Origin: Cladosporium sp. IMV 00045
Lineage: Eukaryota > Ascomycota > Dothideomycetes > Cladosporiales > Cladosporiaceae
Direction of reading: 5' to 3'
NCBI GenBank assembly: GCA_001931905.2
Contig: MSJI02000059.1
Span: forward strand, 1 to 19,720
Length of the DNA: 19,720 bases
In this document: positions 1 through 9,360 of the stretch, in pieces
Layout of the letters: each line of letters starts with the position of its first letter
Numbering within the stretch: position 1 is the first letter of the stretch
Notes under the pieces: generated by a model
The model's database searches: none
Told to the model about the DNA's origin: nothing
What the model saw: the letters and a program-made list of their open reading frames with translations, nothing else
Translations under genes and position numbers: made by a program

Positions 1-958
1 TCGAACGAGAGCTTCTTCAACGTAGAGGAGGACTGGCTCATCAAGATCTTTCCCACCGCTGTCGAGCCCGTAAATGAGACCTTCTTTATCGTTGGGTGTC
101 TTGTGAGCATCTCGCCAACCTTGGCTGTGTTTGCTAGGGCGGTTATCACATTGACAACTCCTGCAGGGACTCCAGCTCGATGCCCTAGTTCAGCAAGTGC
201 TAAGGCTGTCAAAGGCGTCTCACCAGGGGCTTTCACTACCACGGAGCATCCGGCCGCCAGAGCCGGACCAATCTTGCGGGTGATCACTGCGTCATCTATC
301 AGCTAAGACTCGTTAAAAGTTGATACGAATCATAGTGTCGTACTGGCCGCTGGAAAGTTCCATGGTGTAATCAGACCGCAAACACCTATCGGCTCTTTGA
401 TAGTGATCATTCTACAGTCGGAATTGCTGGGCTGGATGGTGTCGCCGTAGACACGAGGCGCCTCCTCAGAAAACCATTCAAAGAAGGCAGCCGCATACTT
501 GACTTCAATGCGGGCGTCGGCCAGAGGTTTTCCGTTTTCCAACGTGATGATCATAGCAAGATCTTCCAGATTTTCGATCATGAGGTCATGCCATTTTCGG
601 AGAAGTGCAGCTCGACAGCGAGGAGTGGTCTTGCGGAAGGATGTAAAAGCAATTTGAGCACTATCAATAGCAGCTCTGGTATCGCCGTCGTCAAGATCTG
701 GGCATTGCGCAATCTCGACACATGTAGAAGGGTCTATAAGTTCTTAGCTTCAGTTATCATTATCTGATAGTCATCACTCGCATTAACCTTACTGTGAACT
801 TGGAATCGCTTTCCAAATTGCCCGTCGATCCATTCACCGTTCACGAAGCTCTTAGCCTTGAAGATTGTCGGATCCCGAAGCTGCAAATCTGATTGTCAGC
901 CTCGCACCCTCGCGGCTCCTGTTGTTGTCGTAACTAATAAACATACCTGGAATGGCAT
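1..958 (-). CDS. Succinate-semialdehyde dehydrogenase-like aldehyde dehydrogenase (3' part outside window)
   Basis: NAD(P)-dependent aldehyde dehydrogenase; closest in pattern to succinate-semialdehyde dehydrogenase, which oxidises succinate semialdehyde to succinate in the GABA shunt. Exons read on the minus strand are 958-947, 880-793, 733-344 and 286-1, joined by GT..AG introns of 66, 59 and 57 bp; every junction keeps frame. The translation shows an N-terminal FVNGEWIDG block, then [34 protein letters not shown], the cofactor loop FTGSTAVGK, and stops at KKLSF, just before the expected catalytic Glu (ELGG) and Cys, which lie outside. The first exon would be only 12 nt; an in-frame stop lies upstream and no better ATG is seen, so the start is provisional. 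Family is sure; exact substrate is inferred from family resemblance. Divergent from the HAD gene at 1460. Confidence 0.88.
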
Positions 959-1459
959 TGCGTATGGCTGAGCGGACCGATTAGTGGCTCGTCTGACGAA
1001 TCCCGTACAATTACAGAAATATGCCTAACTTGCCATATTCTCAATGAACATGCTTATGTAGAATTTATAAACTCACCAGGGATCATGCTTTATCGGAATC
1101 GCTCAGGAGAACACTTTCGCCCTGGCATGAACCGAGCCCGGCGGCCGCAGTGGCCGGACCGGAAGCAGGAAGTATTGTCAACAGAAATGCAAACAACACC
1201 TTACGTGTTTACGAGGGAATGTAATACGTAAAGTCTCGTTAGTATCAGAGCCGGTATCCGGCCGAGCTCGGGGCCGGTCAAGTTATCTTCGTTGCGGGGC
1301 TTGGGGCATTAGTTCATACAAGCCCCACAGCGATCTCTCCTGGAGACACTTATAGATACTTGCATCATGCATGGAAATCGCTCGCTGCCACGAAAATCGT
1401 TCTCTCCGCTACGCAACTGACCCGAGTCCATCGCACCATCCTTCTACCTATCTTTTGAA
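959..1459. promoter_or_regulatory. Shared intergenic/promoter region between two divergent genes
   Basis: About 500 bp separate the start of the aldehyde dehydrogenase (minus) from the start of the HAD gene (plus), so both promoters should lie here. Two CCG/CGG-rich clusters, near 1133-1165 and 1250-1280, contain several CCGG, GGCCG and CCGGN motifs of the kind Zn2Cys6 regulators bind. An ACTTATAGATA stretch at about 1347-1357 could serve as a weak TATA-like site for the plus-strand gene. No ORF worth calling is present. Confidence 0.4.
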
Positions 1460-2260
1460 ATGCCTCCTCCTGGGAAACACGCCGTGTTCGACGTGGTCGG
1501 CACATGCGTTTCTTACGATGCAATCTTTGATGCACTCGACACTCGCCTCGGCGATCGTCTTCGAGCTGAGTGTATTAAGCCTAAGCTTCTAGGTTACACA
1601 TGGTTTGAGGCGGCGGAACGCGAATACACATATCTAAGCATTTCGGGGCGATACGTTCGTTTCTACGATGTCTTCGCCGGTCTATTCTACCGTATGCTCT
1701 GGATGGCTGGTATTGAAGAGCCGCGTCAGTTCGCGACAGACGACGACCTGAGATATATTCTTGAACAGTTCATGAAGCTTGACGCCCGGCCGGGTGTAGA
1801 TGAGTGCTTTCGCATCCTGCGTGAGGCAGGATTTACTTGCTGGGCCTTCACAGCAGGTGATGCGAAGCGAGTTGGCGGCTACTTCACCAGGAACGGCATT
1901 GAGATGCCGGAGGACAACGTTCTTTCTTGTGATGCCTTGAAGATAGGCAAGCCAGCGCCCGAGGCCTACCAGCATCTCCTCCGGCAATTGAAAGGTGAAG
2001 AGGTATGGTTTGCGGCAGCGCACATGTGGGATGTATCTGCGGCGAAATCGGTTGGGTGAGTTACTGCTGACAGCCGTGATACTCTATAGACCTCTACTAC
2101 GCAGGTTAACACATCTCATAGATTTAAGGGTGCGTATTGCTCGGTGTGGGAGAAGGAGACGTGCACAGATTTATTTGGCAAGATGGACGTGATGGAAAGC
2201 ACGTTTCCGGAGATGGCAAAGCAAATTATAGCAGCCTCAGGGAGAGGCGAAGAGATGTAG
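1460..2260 (+). CDS. HAD-superfamily protein, haloacid dehalogenase type II-like
   Basis: Two exons, 1460-2055 and 2122-2260, joined by a 66 bp intron (GTGAGT..CATAG, branch-like TTAAC); 244 residues, ending at a TAG at 2258. Motif I is FDVVGT with the nucleophile Asp11. The second Asp of phosphatase-type HADs is replaced by Val13, as in L-2-haloacid dehalogenases (DxYGT). Motif II is FTAGD (Thr131), motif III is Lys164 in IGKPAPEAY and motif IV is Asp191 in WDVSAAKSVGFKG. All catalytic positions are therefore present. Such cytosolic enzymes hydrolyse 2-haloacids or related small acids via an aspartyl-ester; the true substrate in fungi is unknown. The end of exon 1 plus exon 2 (VGFKGAYCSVWEKE) matches the family C-terminus, which supports the splice. 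It is divergent from the neighbouring aldehyde dehydrogenase; no functional link can be proven. Confidence 0.88.
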
Positions 2261-2990
2261 CGTGACAACAGCGTCCAGGCGATCATCATATCATGACCAC
2301 TCGATTTTTCATACTATGGCGAGGGCTATGACACTCTTCAATCTGACCGTCCGAGTGCCTGAGAAGCCGTGTGTAGTGTCGACTTCAATACTTCACATCA
2401 AGTGCGTTCAAGTCTTTCGAAACTTGGGCAATTGCATTGCAGCCTAGTCTCTACCAAAGGTCCCATACGTTGACTCAATAGATCATTATGACCGCGATAC
2501 TCTAACGTTCATGATCGGGCACGTGTTCACACATCACAAAGCGACACATTAACGTGCGACGAGTCAGTATGTTACCTTATCTTCACGTTATCTATTCCGG
2601 ACTGTAGATTTGTGGAATTTCGGGTGAACCATAGCCGAATCGTCCCGTCTGATCGTTGGCTTGTCATGCGCCAAGAACTTGTCTAGATAAGCGTAGCGTC
2701 TGCCTGGGTTCAGCCTCTCGCAATACTGACTCCAAACCAGAGAACCGCATGTGGAAGGTGCAATCCCGCCTGTGCCGGTTCCGGTCGTCTATCACACACG
2801 CGCCGACTCCATTACACAATCGGAGCCTCGTGCGGTACTAGACGTAAAGCGATTACGTCCGTCCAGCTGTCACATTCAGCGGCTCACGATGTAGCGAACA
2901 GTCTGTTTGCCGAGCATTGTAAGATCTAGTGAAGGTTAAGGCTCAAGCGCTGCTTCGTTCCATCACATCAGTTTACTCTTCTGGTGCCGT
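2261..2990. other. Intergenic, no gene seen; contains one arm of a diverged duplication
   Basis: About 730 bp between the HAD gene and the FAD oxidoreductase. Short ORFs here have no recognisable content. The only structured element is 2696-2800, which is similar to 8769-8880. The promoter of the FAD gene should lie in the last 200 bp, but I see no clear TATA box. Confidence 0.5.
2696..2800 (+). repeat. Duplicated segment copy A, block 1
   Basis: About 105 bp of noncoding DNA upstream of the FAD oxidoreductase, clearly similar in the same orientation to 8769-8880. The best-conserved stretch is around 2746-2800 (accgcatgtgg...cggtcgtctat...cacacacg) against 8826-8880. In copy B this block is followed directly by sequence matching 4431 onward, so 2801-4430 has been deleted there. 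Confidence 0.7.
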
Positions 2991-4527
2991 ATGACCTGCA
3001 TTATGGCCTCCTCCAGCACTTTCAATTGCGCGCCTGTACCAGATCCTGTGCCGTCGTTCTGGAATGCAGAGCGCGGCGCGCTCGATGACTATCAAAGTTC
3101 GCCAAATTTGCCTCCAAGAGCTGATGTTCTCATTATCGGCTCTGGACTCGCTGGTGTGGGCACAGCCTATCATATCCTCCAGGAGAAGCCAGATGTGCAA
3201 TCTATCGTACTGCTGGAGGCCCGTCAGATATGCTCGGGAGCAACTGGCCGTAACGGCGGTCACGTCAAGCCGGACACATACTTTAACGTGCCCAAATACA
3301 CCAAGCTTTACGGCCCGAAAGCTGCAGCAGAATTGGCTGCTTTCGAAGCCTCGCATGTCCTCGCTGTCAAGGATCTCATAGAACGCGAGTCTTTAGACTG
3401 CGACTTCCATCTGACGCGGGCAGTGGACGTCTACCTGGACCCCAAGCATGCACGCGAGACTGAACAAGCTTACCGAGAGCTCGTCAAAGCAGGCGTTGTG
3501 AACCTGCGGGATGTCGCCTTCACGTCAAAGAAGGACGCACAAAGAGTAAGTTACAGAGCTCGGATCAGAACTTTGAAGACCTACGTATTGGCTGACCAGC
3601 CGAGTTTGACAGATCTCTGGGGTGAAAGGAGCCCAATGCTGCTTCTCGTTTACTGCCGCACACCTGTGGCCATTGAAAATGGTCCACCAACTTCTGATGA
3701 AGCTCCTAAACAATGGCCTGAGCCTTTACGCCAATACGCCTGTCTCGTCCGTCTCATCCAGTCAAGATAGCCAAGGGCTGTGGACCGTCCAAACCCCCCG
3801 AGGTCCGCTCAAAGCTGGTAAAATTGTCTACGCAACTAATGGTTACACGGGTGGGATCCTTCATGAGTACAGAAAATCGATCATCCCAGTGCGCGGAATT
3901 TGCAGCCATATCGAGAGTCCTAAAGGAGCGGACACTCCACACCTTGTCAACACGTACGGCATCCGTTTCGACTCTAGAAACAACGACTATCTAATTCCAC
4001 GAGCGGATGGAAGCATCATTGTAGGCGGTGCGAGGCAAAGGTTCTGGCACAAGCGAGACCGTTGGTTCGATAATGTACGCGACGATGAGCTCGTACATGA
4101 AGCGACCTCGTACTTCGACGGGTATATGCAACGGCACTTCCGAGGGTGGGAGCGATCCGATGCAGAAGCCAAAGAGGTCTGGACTGGAAGTAAGCTGTCG
4201 CTCCTTCCTCTCAAGAACCTAGCAACAGTACTAACAACATATCAAGTTATGGGCTACAGCTCCGACTTTATGCCTCACATAGGCGAGGTCCCTGGCAAAC
4301 CAGGGCAATTTATCATCGCCGGTTTTTCCGGTCACGGTATGCCCGAAATCCTGCTGTCCAGTAAAGCCGTCGCTTTGATGGTCCGTGATGGCGCCTCTTT
4401 CGAAGAGACCGGCCTCCCGCACATGTTCCAAACGACAGCACATAGAATTGCGAACAAATCCAGCCCGTTGGAAGAATCGCTCCAGCCTCTCTGGCAGAAA
4501 ACTAGCATCAAAGCAAAGTTAGCGTAA
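2991..4527 (+). CDS. FAD-dependent oxidoreductase (DAO family)
   Basis: Three exons: 2991-3545, 3613-4189 and 4247-4527, with introns of 67 and 57 bp; 470 residues. The N-terminal Rossmann motif is VLIIGSGLAGVGTAYHI (GxGxxG at 50-55), the ribose-binding acidic residue is Glu76 in VLLEAR, and GATGRNGGHVKP follows at 83-94. The C-terminal half has the FAD-contact segment FIIAGFSGHGMPEI typical of D-amino-acid-oxidase-fold enzymes. This group oxidises amines or amino acids (for example gamma-glutamylputrescine oxidase-like), with FAD reoxidised by oxygen; the substrate is not deducible. A second ATG at 3003 is an equally good start. The 57 bp intron has a perfect CTAAC branch site and no in-frame stop, so its retention would insert 19 codons without shifting frame. 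The last 32 codons lie in a duplicated block whose second copy (8881-8977) is dead. The tail ends AKLA, so it is not a true peroxisomal AKL. Confidence 0.88.
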
Positions 4528-4884
4528 ATAACTGAATGTCTGAGCTTTTATGTTCTCCATCTCTAGGTTACTCAGCGTGATGTCGTTGCAAAGAAAAGAA
4601 GAAAAGACGATTGCTTGTTTGAATTATGGAAGTAATTTGCCATGATATGATGGATATCCAAGAGCACTGTACTACCTTTCTACTTCCTGGGTCTGGATGA
4701 GCTTCACATCACGTTAACTTCTTCGTGGATTATTGCGCAGTAGAATCCATCACCATGGGGCCAAACTGACTGTAAGCTTGTATTCCTTTCTGGAGCCAAT
4801 GATGCTCTTGTGGTACTAGATTTGTGACCCACTTCACAGTCTGTTTCATTACACCTTCAGCTATATGATGATTCTCTACTTTCG
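4431..4884 (+). repeat. Duplicated segment copy A, block 2
   Basis: Covers the last 32 codons of the FAD oxidoreductase, its 3' flank and the 3' part of a thioredoxin gene on the other strand. The same order and orientation recur at 8881-9360. Recognisable shared landmarks are ctccagcctct / ctccagtctct, actagcatcaaagcaaa / actagcattgaagcaaa, gagcttcacatcacgttaacttctt / aagcttcacctcacataaccttctt and tagaatccatcaccatggggcc / tagaatccatcatcatggggcc. Divergence is substantial, so the duplication is old. Confidence 0.8.
4708..4884 (-). pseudogene. Thioredoxin-like gene fragment (3' end only)
   Basis: The minus-strand translation gives, in order, a KVENHHIAEG segment, a VTNLVP segment and KGIQAYSQFGPMVMDSTAQ followed by a stop. 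These align with the third exon of the intact thioredoxin at 9161-9353 (VTAIPT, KKGAQANKYVGPMMMDSNAEE). The redox-site exon and N-terminus are absent: the homology ends at about 4884, where the 3' end of the esterase pseudogene begins. The codon following DSTAQ is TAA where the intact copy has GAA. I see no way this makes a thioredoxin; it is the dead partner of the gene in copy B. Confidence 0.75.
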
Positions 4885-4892
4885 CCTTGGGA

Positions 4893-6287
4893 TTAGAAAG
4901 CGCCCCTCCCTGGTCTCGGATCATTACTCTGAGCAGGGGGACATGGTTCATCATATCGAGCTGGATCCAAGAACTTGTAGACTGAGCCTTCACCAAAGGC
5001 CAGCGCTACTAGTGTCTCCTCGTCAATATTATATCCCGGCCAACCTAGCTTCTCAAGGCCCTTCTCCGGATCTCTCCCGAAAGCAGCCCAAGCTCTTTGC
5101 ATGTACTTTGACACCTCACCTTGCTCTTGCGTGCTCGCCTCTCCAGTAACGTCCTGTGCCGTACCAAAAAGCTCGCTCATATCAACGCCATGTTAGGCGC
5201 CGCTATCTGGATATTCGCCCCAGCTGTCGTAGAGACGGAGGTTGTCAAATTTCCCCATGTAGCGGTACCGCCAAGTGGGTACGCCTTGCTTGAATCGGAA
5301 CTCGTTGGCATATTTGGTTGGGAAAGTGAATGCACGCTGGTTGAAGAGTTGCCACTGCTTCAGAGAGAGCGTGATGTTAGCATTGAAAGCGCTGATACGA
5401 TACCAACCAGCTCCATAGTCGCCGGCTCCGGCTACGAATGGAATCTTCGCAAAGGCGCCAGCCAAACCAAGGGCAGCGTAATCTGCGAAGACGGTCATGT
5501 TGTCCACCGTGGGATGGAAGGTTGCTTGCGCAAGCGATTCTGTGGGCAGCACTGGCACATTACGAGAAGCAGCCAATATCTCTGTTACACTCTTGCCTCG
5601 AAGGCAACTCAAACTGTCGATGCCATTTCCGCAACCTAAGGTGCTGGAAACGTTGTTGTATATGGATCGGGAGTATTCGACGCTGTTTGGGATGAAGCTG
5701 AGCGCAGTGCCAGAGTTTGAGCTGATTCCCGCAACGATCGGGTCGTCCCTGTAAGCGTACGCCCAGTAATCGACAGCAGCGGCCCCAGCGGATTGACCAA
5801 AGATAATAATGCGGTTGGGATCACCGCCAAAGCCGGCCACGTTGGTGCGCAGCCACTCGACTGCAGAACGCTGATCTCGAAGGCCTACGTTTTGTTCGAT
5901 ACCTGGGGCACCAGAGAAGCCAAAGATGCCTCGGCGGTAGTTGACGGTCACGACAACCACGTCTTCGTTGTTTGCAAAATTCTTGCCGTTGTAGAAAGGG
6001 CTATTTGGTCCTGGGATAGTGAAACGACCTCCATGAAAGAAGACGAACACAGGTTTTCCGCGGCTGTAAGAAACGGGTGCATGGATTGTTCTGGTCCAGA
6101 TGTTCAAGGCGAGACAATCTTCGCTCTGCTAGTTCCCGAGACGAGCGGCAAATGTGTTGAAGATCTGTAGGCCATTCCCAGTAAAGTTTGGAAATTTCGA
6201 TTCTGGCGGCATGTTCGCCGGACAGTCCCTGAAAACAACATAAGTGAGCTGACACTACGAGTTTCAACAGATCCGAAGTGACTTACG
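4893..6287 (-). pseudogene. Type-B carboxylesterase/cholinesterase-family pseudogene
   Basis: Alpha/beta-hydrolase of the COesterase family (PF00135 type). Reading from 6228 down, the frame carries DCPANMPPESKFPNFTG, QSEDCLALNIWT, the oxyanion region FVFFHGGRF, the nucleophile elbow FGQSAGAAAVDYW, and a C-terminal MQRAWAAFGRDPEKGLEKLGWP block ending at 4893. A TAG at 6131-6129 interrupts the segment before QSEDCL. A TAA at 5195-5193 replaces the residue before HG in the GA-x-HG motif that carries the catalytic His. The frame on both sides of each stop is the same and is otherwise intact over about 445 codons, so the lesions look recent. Upstream, a plausible 58 bp intron (6229-6286) leads into an exon with further stops, and the N-terminal 80-100 residues are not found. 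As written no complete enzyme can be made without readthrough of both stops; a sequencing error at two sites is less likely. Confidence 0.85.
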
Positions 6288-7432
6288 CATTCTAGAAGCG
6301 AGTTAGCTAGGCCTCTCGTTTGGTACAGAAAAACAGCCCCTCACCCAAGTTGATGCATTGAAAGGGTTTTAGGGTTAGGGTTAACCATCGTCGCGTATGG
6401 TCGATATCAGCGGTAACTTCAAGACGCCGCGAAGCGAAATCACGGCCAGAAGAAAAATGCCTGCTTGTCAAGTTCCTTGGCGACTTGCAGCACCCATGCT
6501 AGTCCATCCGTCATCCAAGTCGACTAATATCGGTTTCGCTGTCTGGCCCTTGTTGCTTTCATCCTTCGCGTCGATTCGATGCTCGAATCTGTGCCAAATG
6601 AGCACCTTCTCCGACTGATAACATGAATCGCTACGCCACACTCCCGGTATGACGAAATTGTGCAAAATGAGTAATATAAGCACTCCTCGGGTAATACTTG
6701 TGAGACTCACCTGCGCTTATGTGGAAGCTCGATCTTTTGCTGTGGTGTCTTTCACACCAAGTCCGGAGGTTTGTGCAGCCGAGAATTGTCGTCAGCACCA
6801 ATGTGTTGTTTCCTTGGAGACCCTGGTTCATGTTGCGTCATTGTAGCGTCCAAGCGATGAACGCCGAGGCTAGGAACAGGATTTCACTTTCGCCGTGGTG
6901 TGTTTTTCATCTAAGGCCTCCGCGTCCGCCAAAGCAGAATTAAGCATTTACGCCGCGTCGCTGTCCGGCAGCGTTGAACTGTGCTAACATGCGCTCCCGC
7001 GACATGGCTCACGCGTAACTGCATGACCGTTTCATGATCGATGCCAGACCAGAGGCCCCGATTGCTACCTTCCCAATTGACTTGATCTTACAACGTTTAG
7101 GAAGATCAGAGGAGAGAAACAACGTACCCCGATCAAGCAGGATTGTCACATCCGATCTGGCTTGCGGGATGTACCAAAACGTATTACGATGTCGGCAAGT
7201 GTTGGGCATTGGCGAAATGAAGCCAATATACGACAGTCAACCTTCGGTTAGCAAGCGGATCAAGCCTGGAAATGATCAATGAAAGGGGTCCCGCGCCTAA
7301 GTAACTCTGATAACATTATCTCGACTTCAGAACGAGGTCTTGAAGAGTTAAATGTTGCTCTCTAGGTCTCTGGTCTCTCGTGTTTCAATGACGGCCTTTA
7401 TGAACCAGGGCTAATCTCAAGCCGAGACCGCT
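6288..7432. other. Gene-poor spacer with a short telomere-like tract
   Basis: About 1.1 kb between the broken 5' end of the esterase pseudogene and the rhodopsin-domain gene. The short ORFs on either strand show no family resemblance or conserved motif. The only notable element is the TTAGGG tract at 6369-6383. The promoter of the gene at 7433 must lie in the right-hand end. Confidence 0.5.
6369..6383 (+). repeat. Short interstitial telomere-type repeat (TTAGGG x2.5)
   Basis: TTAGGG TTAGGG TTA, preceded by AAAGGGTT, is two and a half perfect units of the telomere repeat used by most filamentous fungi. It lies about 80 bp beyond the point where the esterase pseudogene loses recognisable coding sequence. 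It may be a repair scar or a binding site for a TTAGGG-binding factor; two units can also arise by chance. Confidence 0.55.
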
Positions 7433-8744
7433 ATGAATCCTAACGTAGGCGTTGGAACCGGACCAGGCTCGCGAGGATGGGAGCTGTACATTACGTCCGT
7501 GATAATGGTCATATTGTCTGGACTATTTGTTTCTTTGCGATTACTACAGAGAAAGACGAAGACGAAGCTAGATCTGGACGATTACACTAGCCTATCCGCT
7601 TTGGTAACTATGATAGCGCACATGTTGCTTTCATGGCCCTGCCTTTTGCTGACTTCTTGAGGTTTCATCCATTGCACTTTCGACAACAGAAATCTTGGCT
7701 GTCAAACACGGCTACGGGCGGCGAAGTGAGGAGCTCACGACAGACCAGTTTGTCAAAGCGCGCCAATGGTTAGTGAATACAGCAAAGCCGTCTTTGCGAC
7801 TAGCATATGAAGCTAATGGTGTCTTTGAGCAGGTTCTTCGGGGCACAGATTCTGTACAAGATTGTCTTGACACTATCCAAATTTTCGATCTGCCGCACAT
7901 ACTACCGCATCTTTGCGATTTCCGCCCTCTTTCGAAGAGTACTCCATCTCACGCAAGGCATTATCATCTCGATAGGACTGGCCTTTACTATTGGAACCGT
8001 ATTGCAATGCAAGCCTATCGCAGCGTCCTGGGGCACAACGATCGAAGATCGATCGTGCATCGCGCAAAAACCGTGGTGGATGTCTTTCTCGATCATAAAC
8101 ATCTTGCTGGATATTTGGCTACTTATTCTGCCTATGCCATCAACGCCTAAATTACAGATGATCCAGCTAGAGAAGATTGGAATCTATCTCATCTATTGCA
8201 CTGGTCTCTTTGCTACAGCTACCAGCATCGTTCGGCTGACTACGCTTGAAGTGAGTGCAGCAGATCCGGATCCCACTTGTGAGTTGCCCGCCCTGTCATG
8301 CTGCGACCATCACGATTGCGAGACTCACCGATGCTTATAGGGGGCCCCATCCCGGCGACGACATGGTCAGTCATCGAAGCGAACAGCGCTATCATTGTGG
8401 GTTGCCTGCCAACACTGCGCCAATCTTTCGTATATATCTTCACCCGCATCTTCCGAGCATTACGAAATGAAACGTTTCACAGCGGCGCACCGCCAGGCAT
8501 CACGACGCAGTCTAGCTCTCGGCTTCATACAACTAATGTCAAAAGGGAGCTGCCACGCCATTGGATAGAGCTCGCAGAATCCGAAGGCACTAGACACAGC
8601 GAGAGGCTCAACTGCGCGAACATGGACAAAGTCGAGTGCGCCACTCATGTATCCGCAGGTGCAAGCAGCACAACTACAGACACAAGTGACGTAGCAATCA
8701 TAAAGAAGACACGGGAGTGGGAAGTCACTTATGTGGCAAAGTGA
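7433..8744 (+). CDS. Fungal rhodopsin-domain (SAT4/PTH11-like) integral membrane protein
   Basis: Four exons, 7433-7603, 7662-7768, 7833-8278 and 8341-8744, with introns of 58, 64 and 62 bp; all junctions keep frame and give 375 residues. The translation follows the fungal rhodopsin-domain family closely: an N-terminal RGWELYITSVIMVILSGLF helix, the DLDDYT motif, AVKHGYGRRSEEL in the first outer loop, LYKIVLTLSKFSICRTYYRIF, CKPIAASW, INILLDIWLLILPMP, IVRLTTLEV, and WSVIEANSAIIVGCLPTLR before a cytosolic tail of about 120 residues rich in Ser, Thr and charged residues. Seven membrane helices are expected; no CFEM domain precedes them. Relatives include PTH11-type putative receptors at the plasma membrane, but most members have no known ligand. 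The gene has no nonsense codon and ends just before the duplicated block at 8769. Confidence 0.9.
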
Positions 8745-8768
8745 CTAAACTACATAGATCAAAGGGTT

Positions 8769-8880
8769 GCGTCGCCTCAGTTCGGCCTTCTGCCATGCAG
8801 CGATACCGGCTCCAGGCCAAAGACCGCAAATGGGAGGCTCAATTGCGGCTGTGCTGGTTCCAGTCGTCTATTGACACACG
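8769..8880 (+). repeat. Duplicated segment copy B, block 1
   Basis: Similar to 2696-2800, the region upstream of the FAD oxidoreductase. At 8880/8881 the match switches directly from position 2800 to position 4431 of copy A, which marks a deletion of about 1630 bp that removed nearly the whole oxidoreductase gene from this copy. Confidence 0.7.
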
Positions 8881-8977
8881 AACAACAACACAGAGAACCG
8901 CAAACAGATACAGTGCGCCAGTAGAATCTCTCCAGTCTCTTTAGTAGAAGACTAGCATTGAAGCAAAACTGGCATAG
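8881..8977 (+). pseudogene. Remnant of FAD oxidoreductase 3' end (last ~32 codons)
   Basis: The frame gives a TTTQRTANRYS segment, ESLQSL, two consecutive stops, then KTSIEAKLA and a stop. It aligns with the end of the gene at 2991-4527 (TTAHRIANKSS, EESLQPL-WQ-KTSIKAKLA). The two stops, TAG TAG, sit exactly where the intact copy has TGG CAG. Both changes fit the RIP pattern (TpG to TpA and CpA to TpA). Everything upstream of this stretch is missing. Confidence 0.82.
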
Positions 8978-9360
8978 CTAACCACGGTCAAGCGTTCTCC
9001 AATTCTCAGTTACTCACCGTTAAGTTATGATACTGCGAAAGAAACGTAACAAGCTGTCATCATTCATTCAAACTTCTGCTTGCAACTCATCATGACATGA
9101 TTGATAAGCGAGTGTTTTAGACTGCGTCACTGCCTTTCCTAGGTATCGGTAAGCTTCACCTCACATAACCTTCTTCATGAATTCCTCCGCGTTAGAATCC
9201 ATCATCATGGGGCCGACATATTTGTTGGCTTGTGCTCCCTTCTTGAATCCGATGATAGTCGGAATCGCAGTGACTTCGTACTTCTTCTTCAATCCACCGC
9301 TCTCGTCAATGTCAATCGTCGCGATCTGCACCGACGAGTATTTGCTTTCAACCCTTATGC
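8881..9360 (+). repeat. Duplicated segment copy B, block 2
   Basis: Partner of 4431-4884: the end of the oxidoreductase, its 3' flank, and the third exon of the thioredoxin gene on the opposite strand, in the same order. Copy B continues into an intact thioredoxin, whereas copy A is interrupted by the esterase pseudogene. Confidence 0.78.

Noticed and set aside
3754..4443. Minus-strand ORFs inside the FAD oxidoreductase
   Set aside because: Shadows of a well-supported plus-strand coding exon; no conserved motif.
4516..4527. Peroxisomal PTS1 signal (AKL) at the oxidoreductase C-terminus
   Set aside because: The protein ends AKLA in the live copy and also in the dead copy; PTS1 must be the last three residues.
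5181..5200. Programmed stop-codon readthrough restoring the esterase
   Set aside because: A second in-frame stop and a missing N-terminus make a plain pseudogene simpler; there is no known readthrough context (TAA followed by C is weak).
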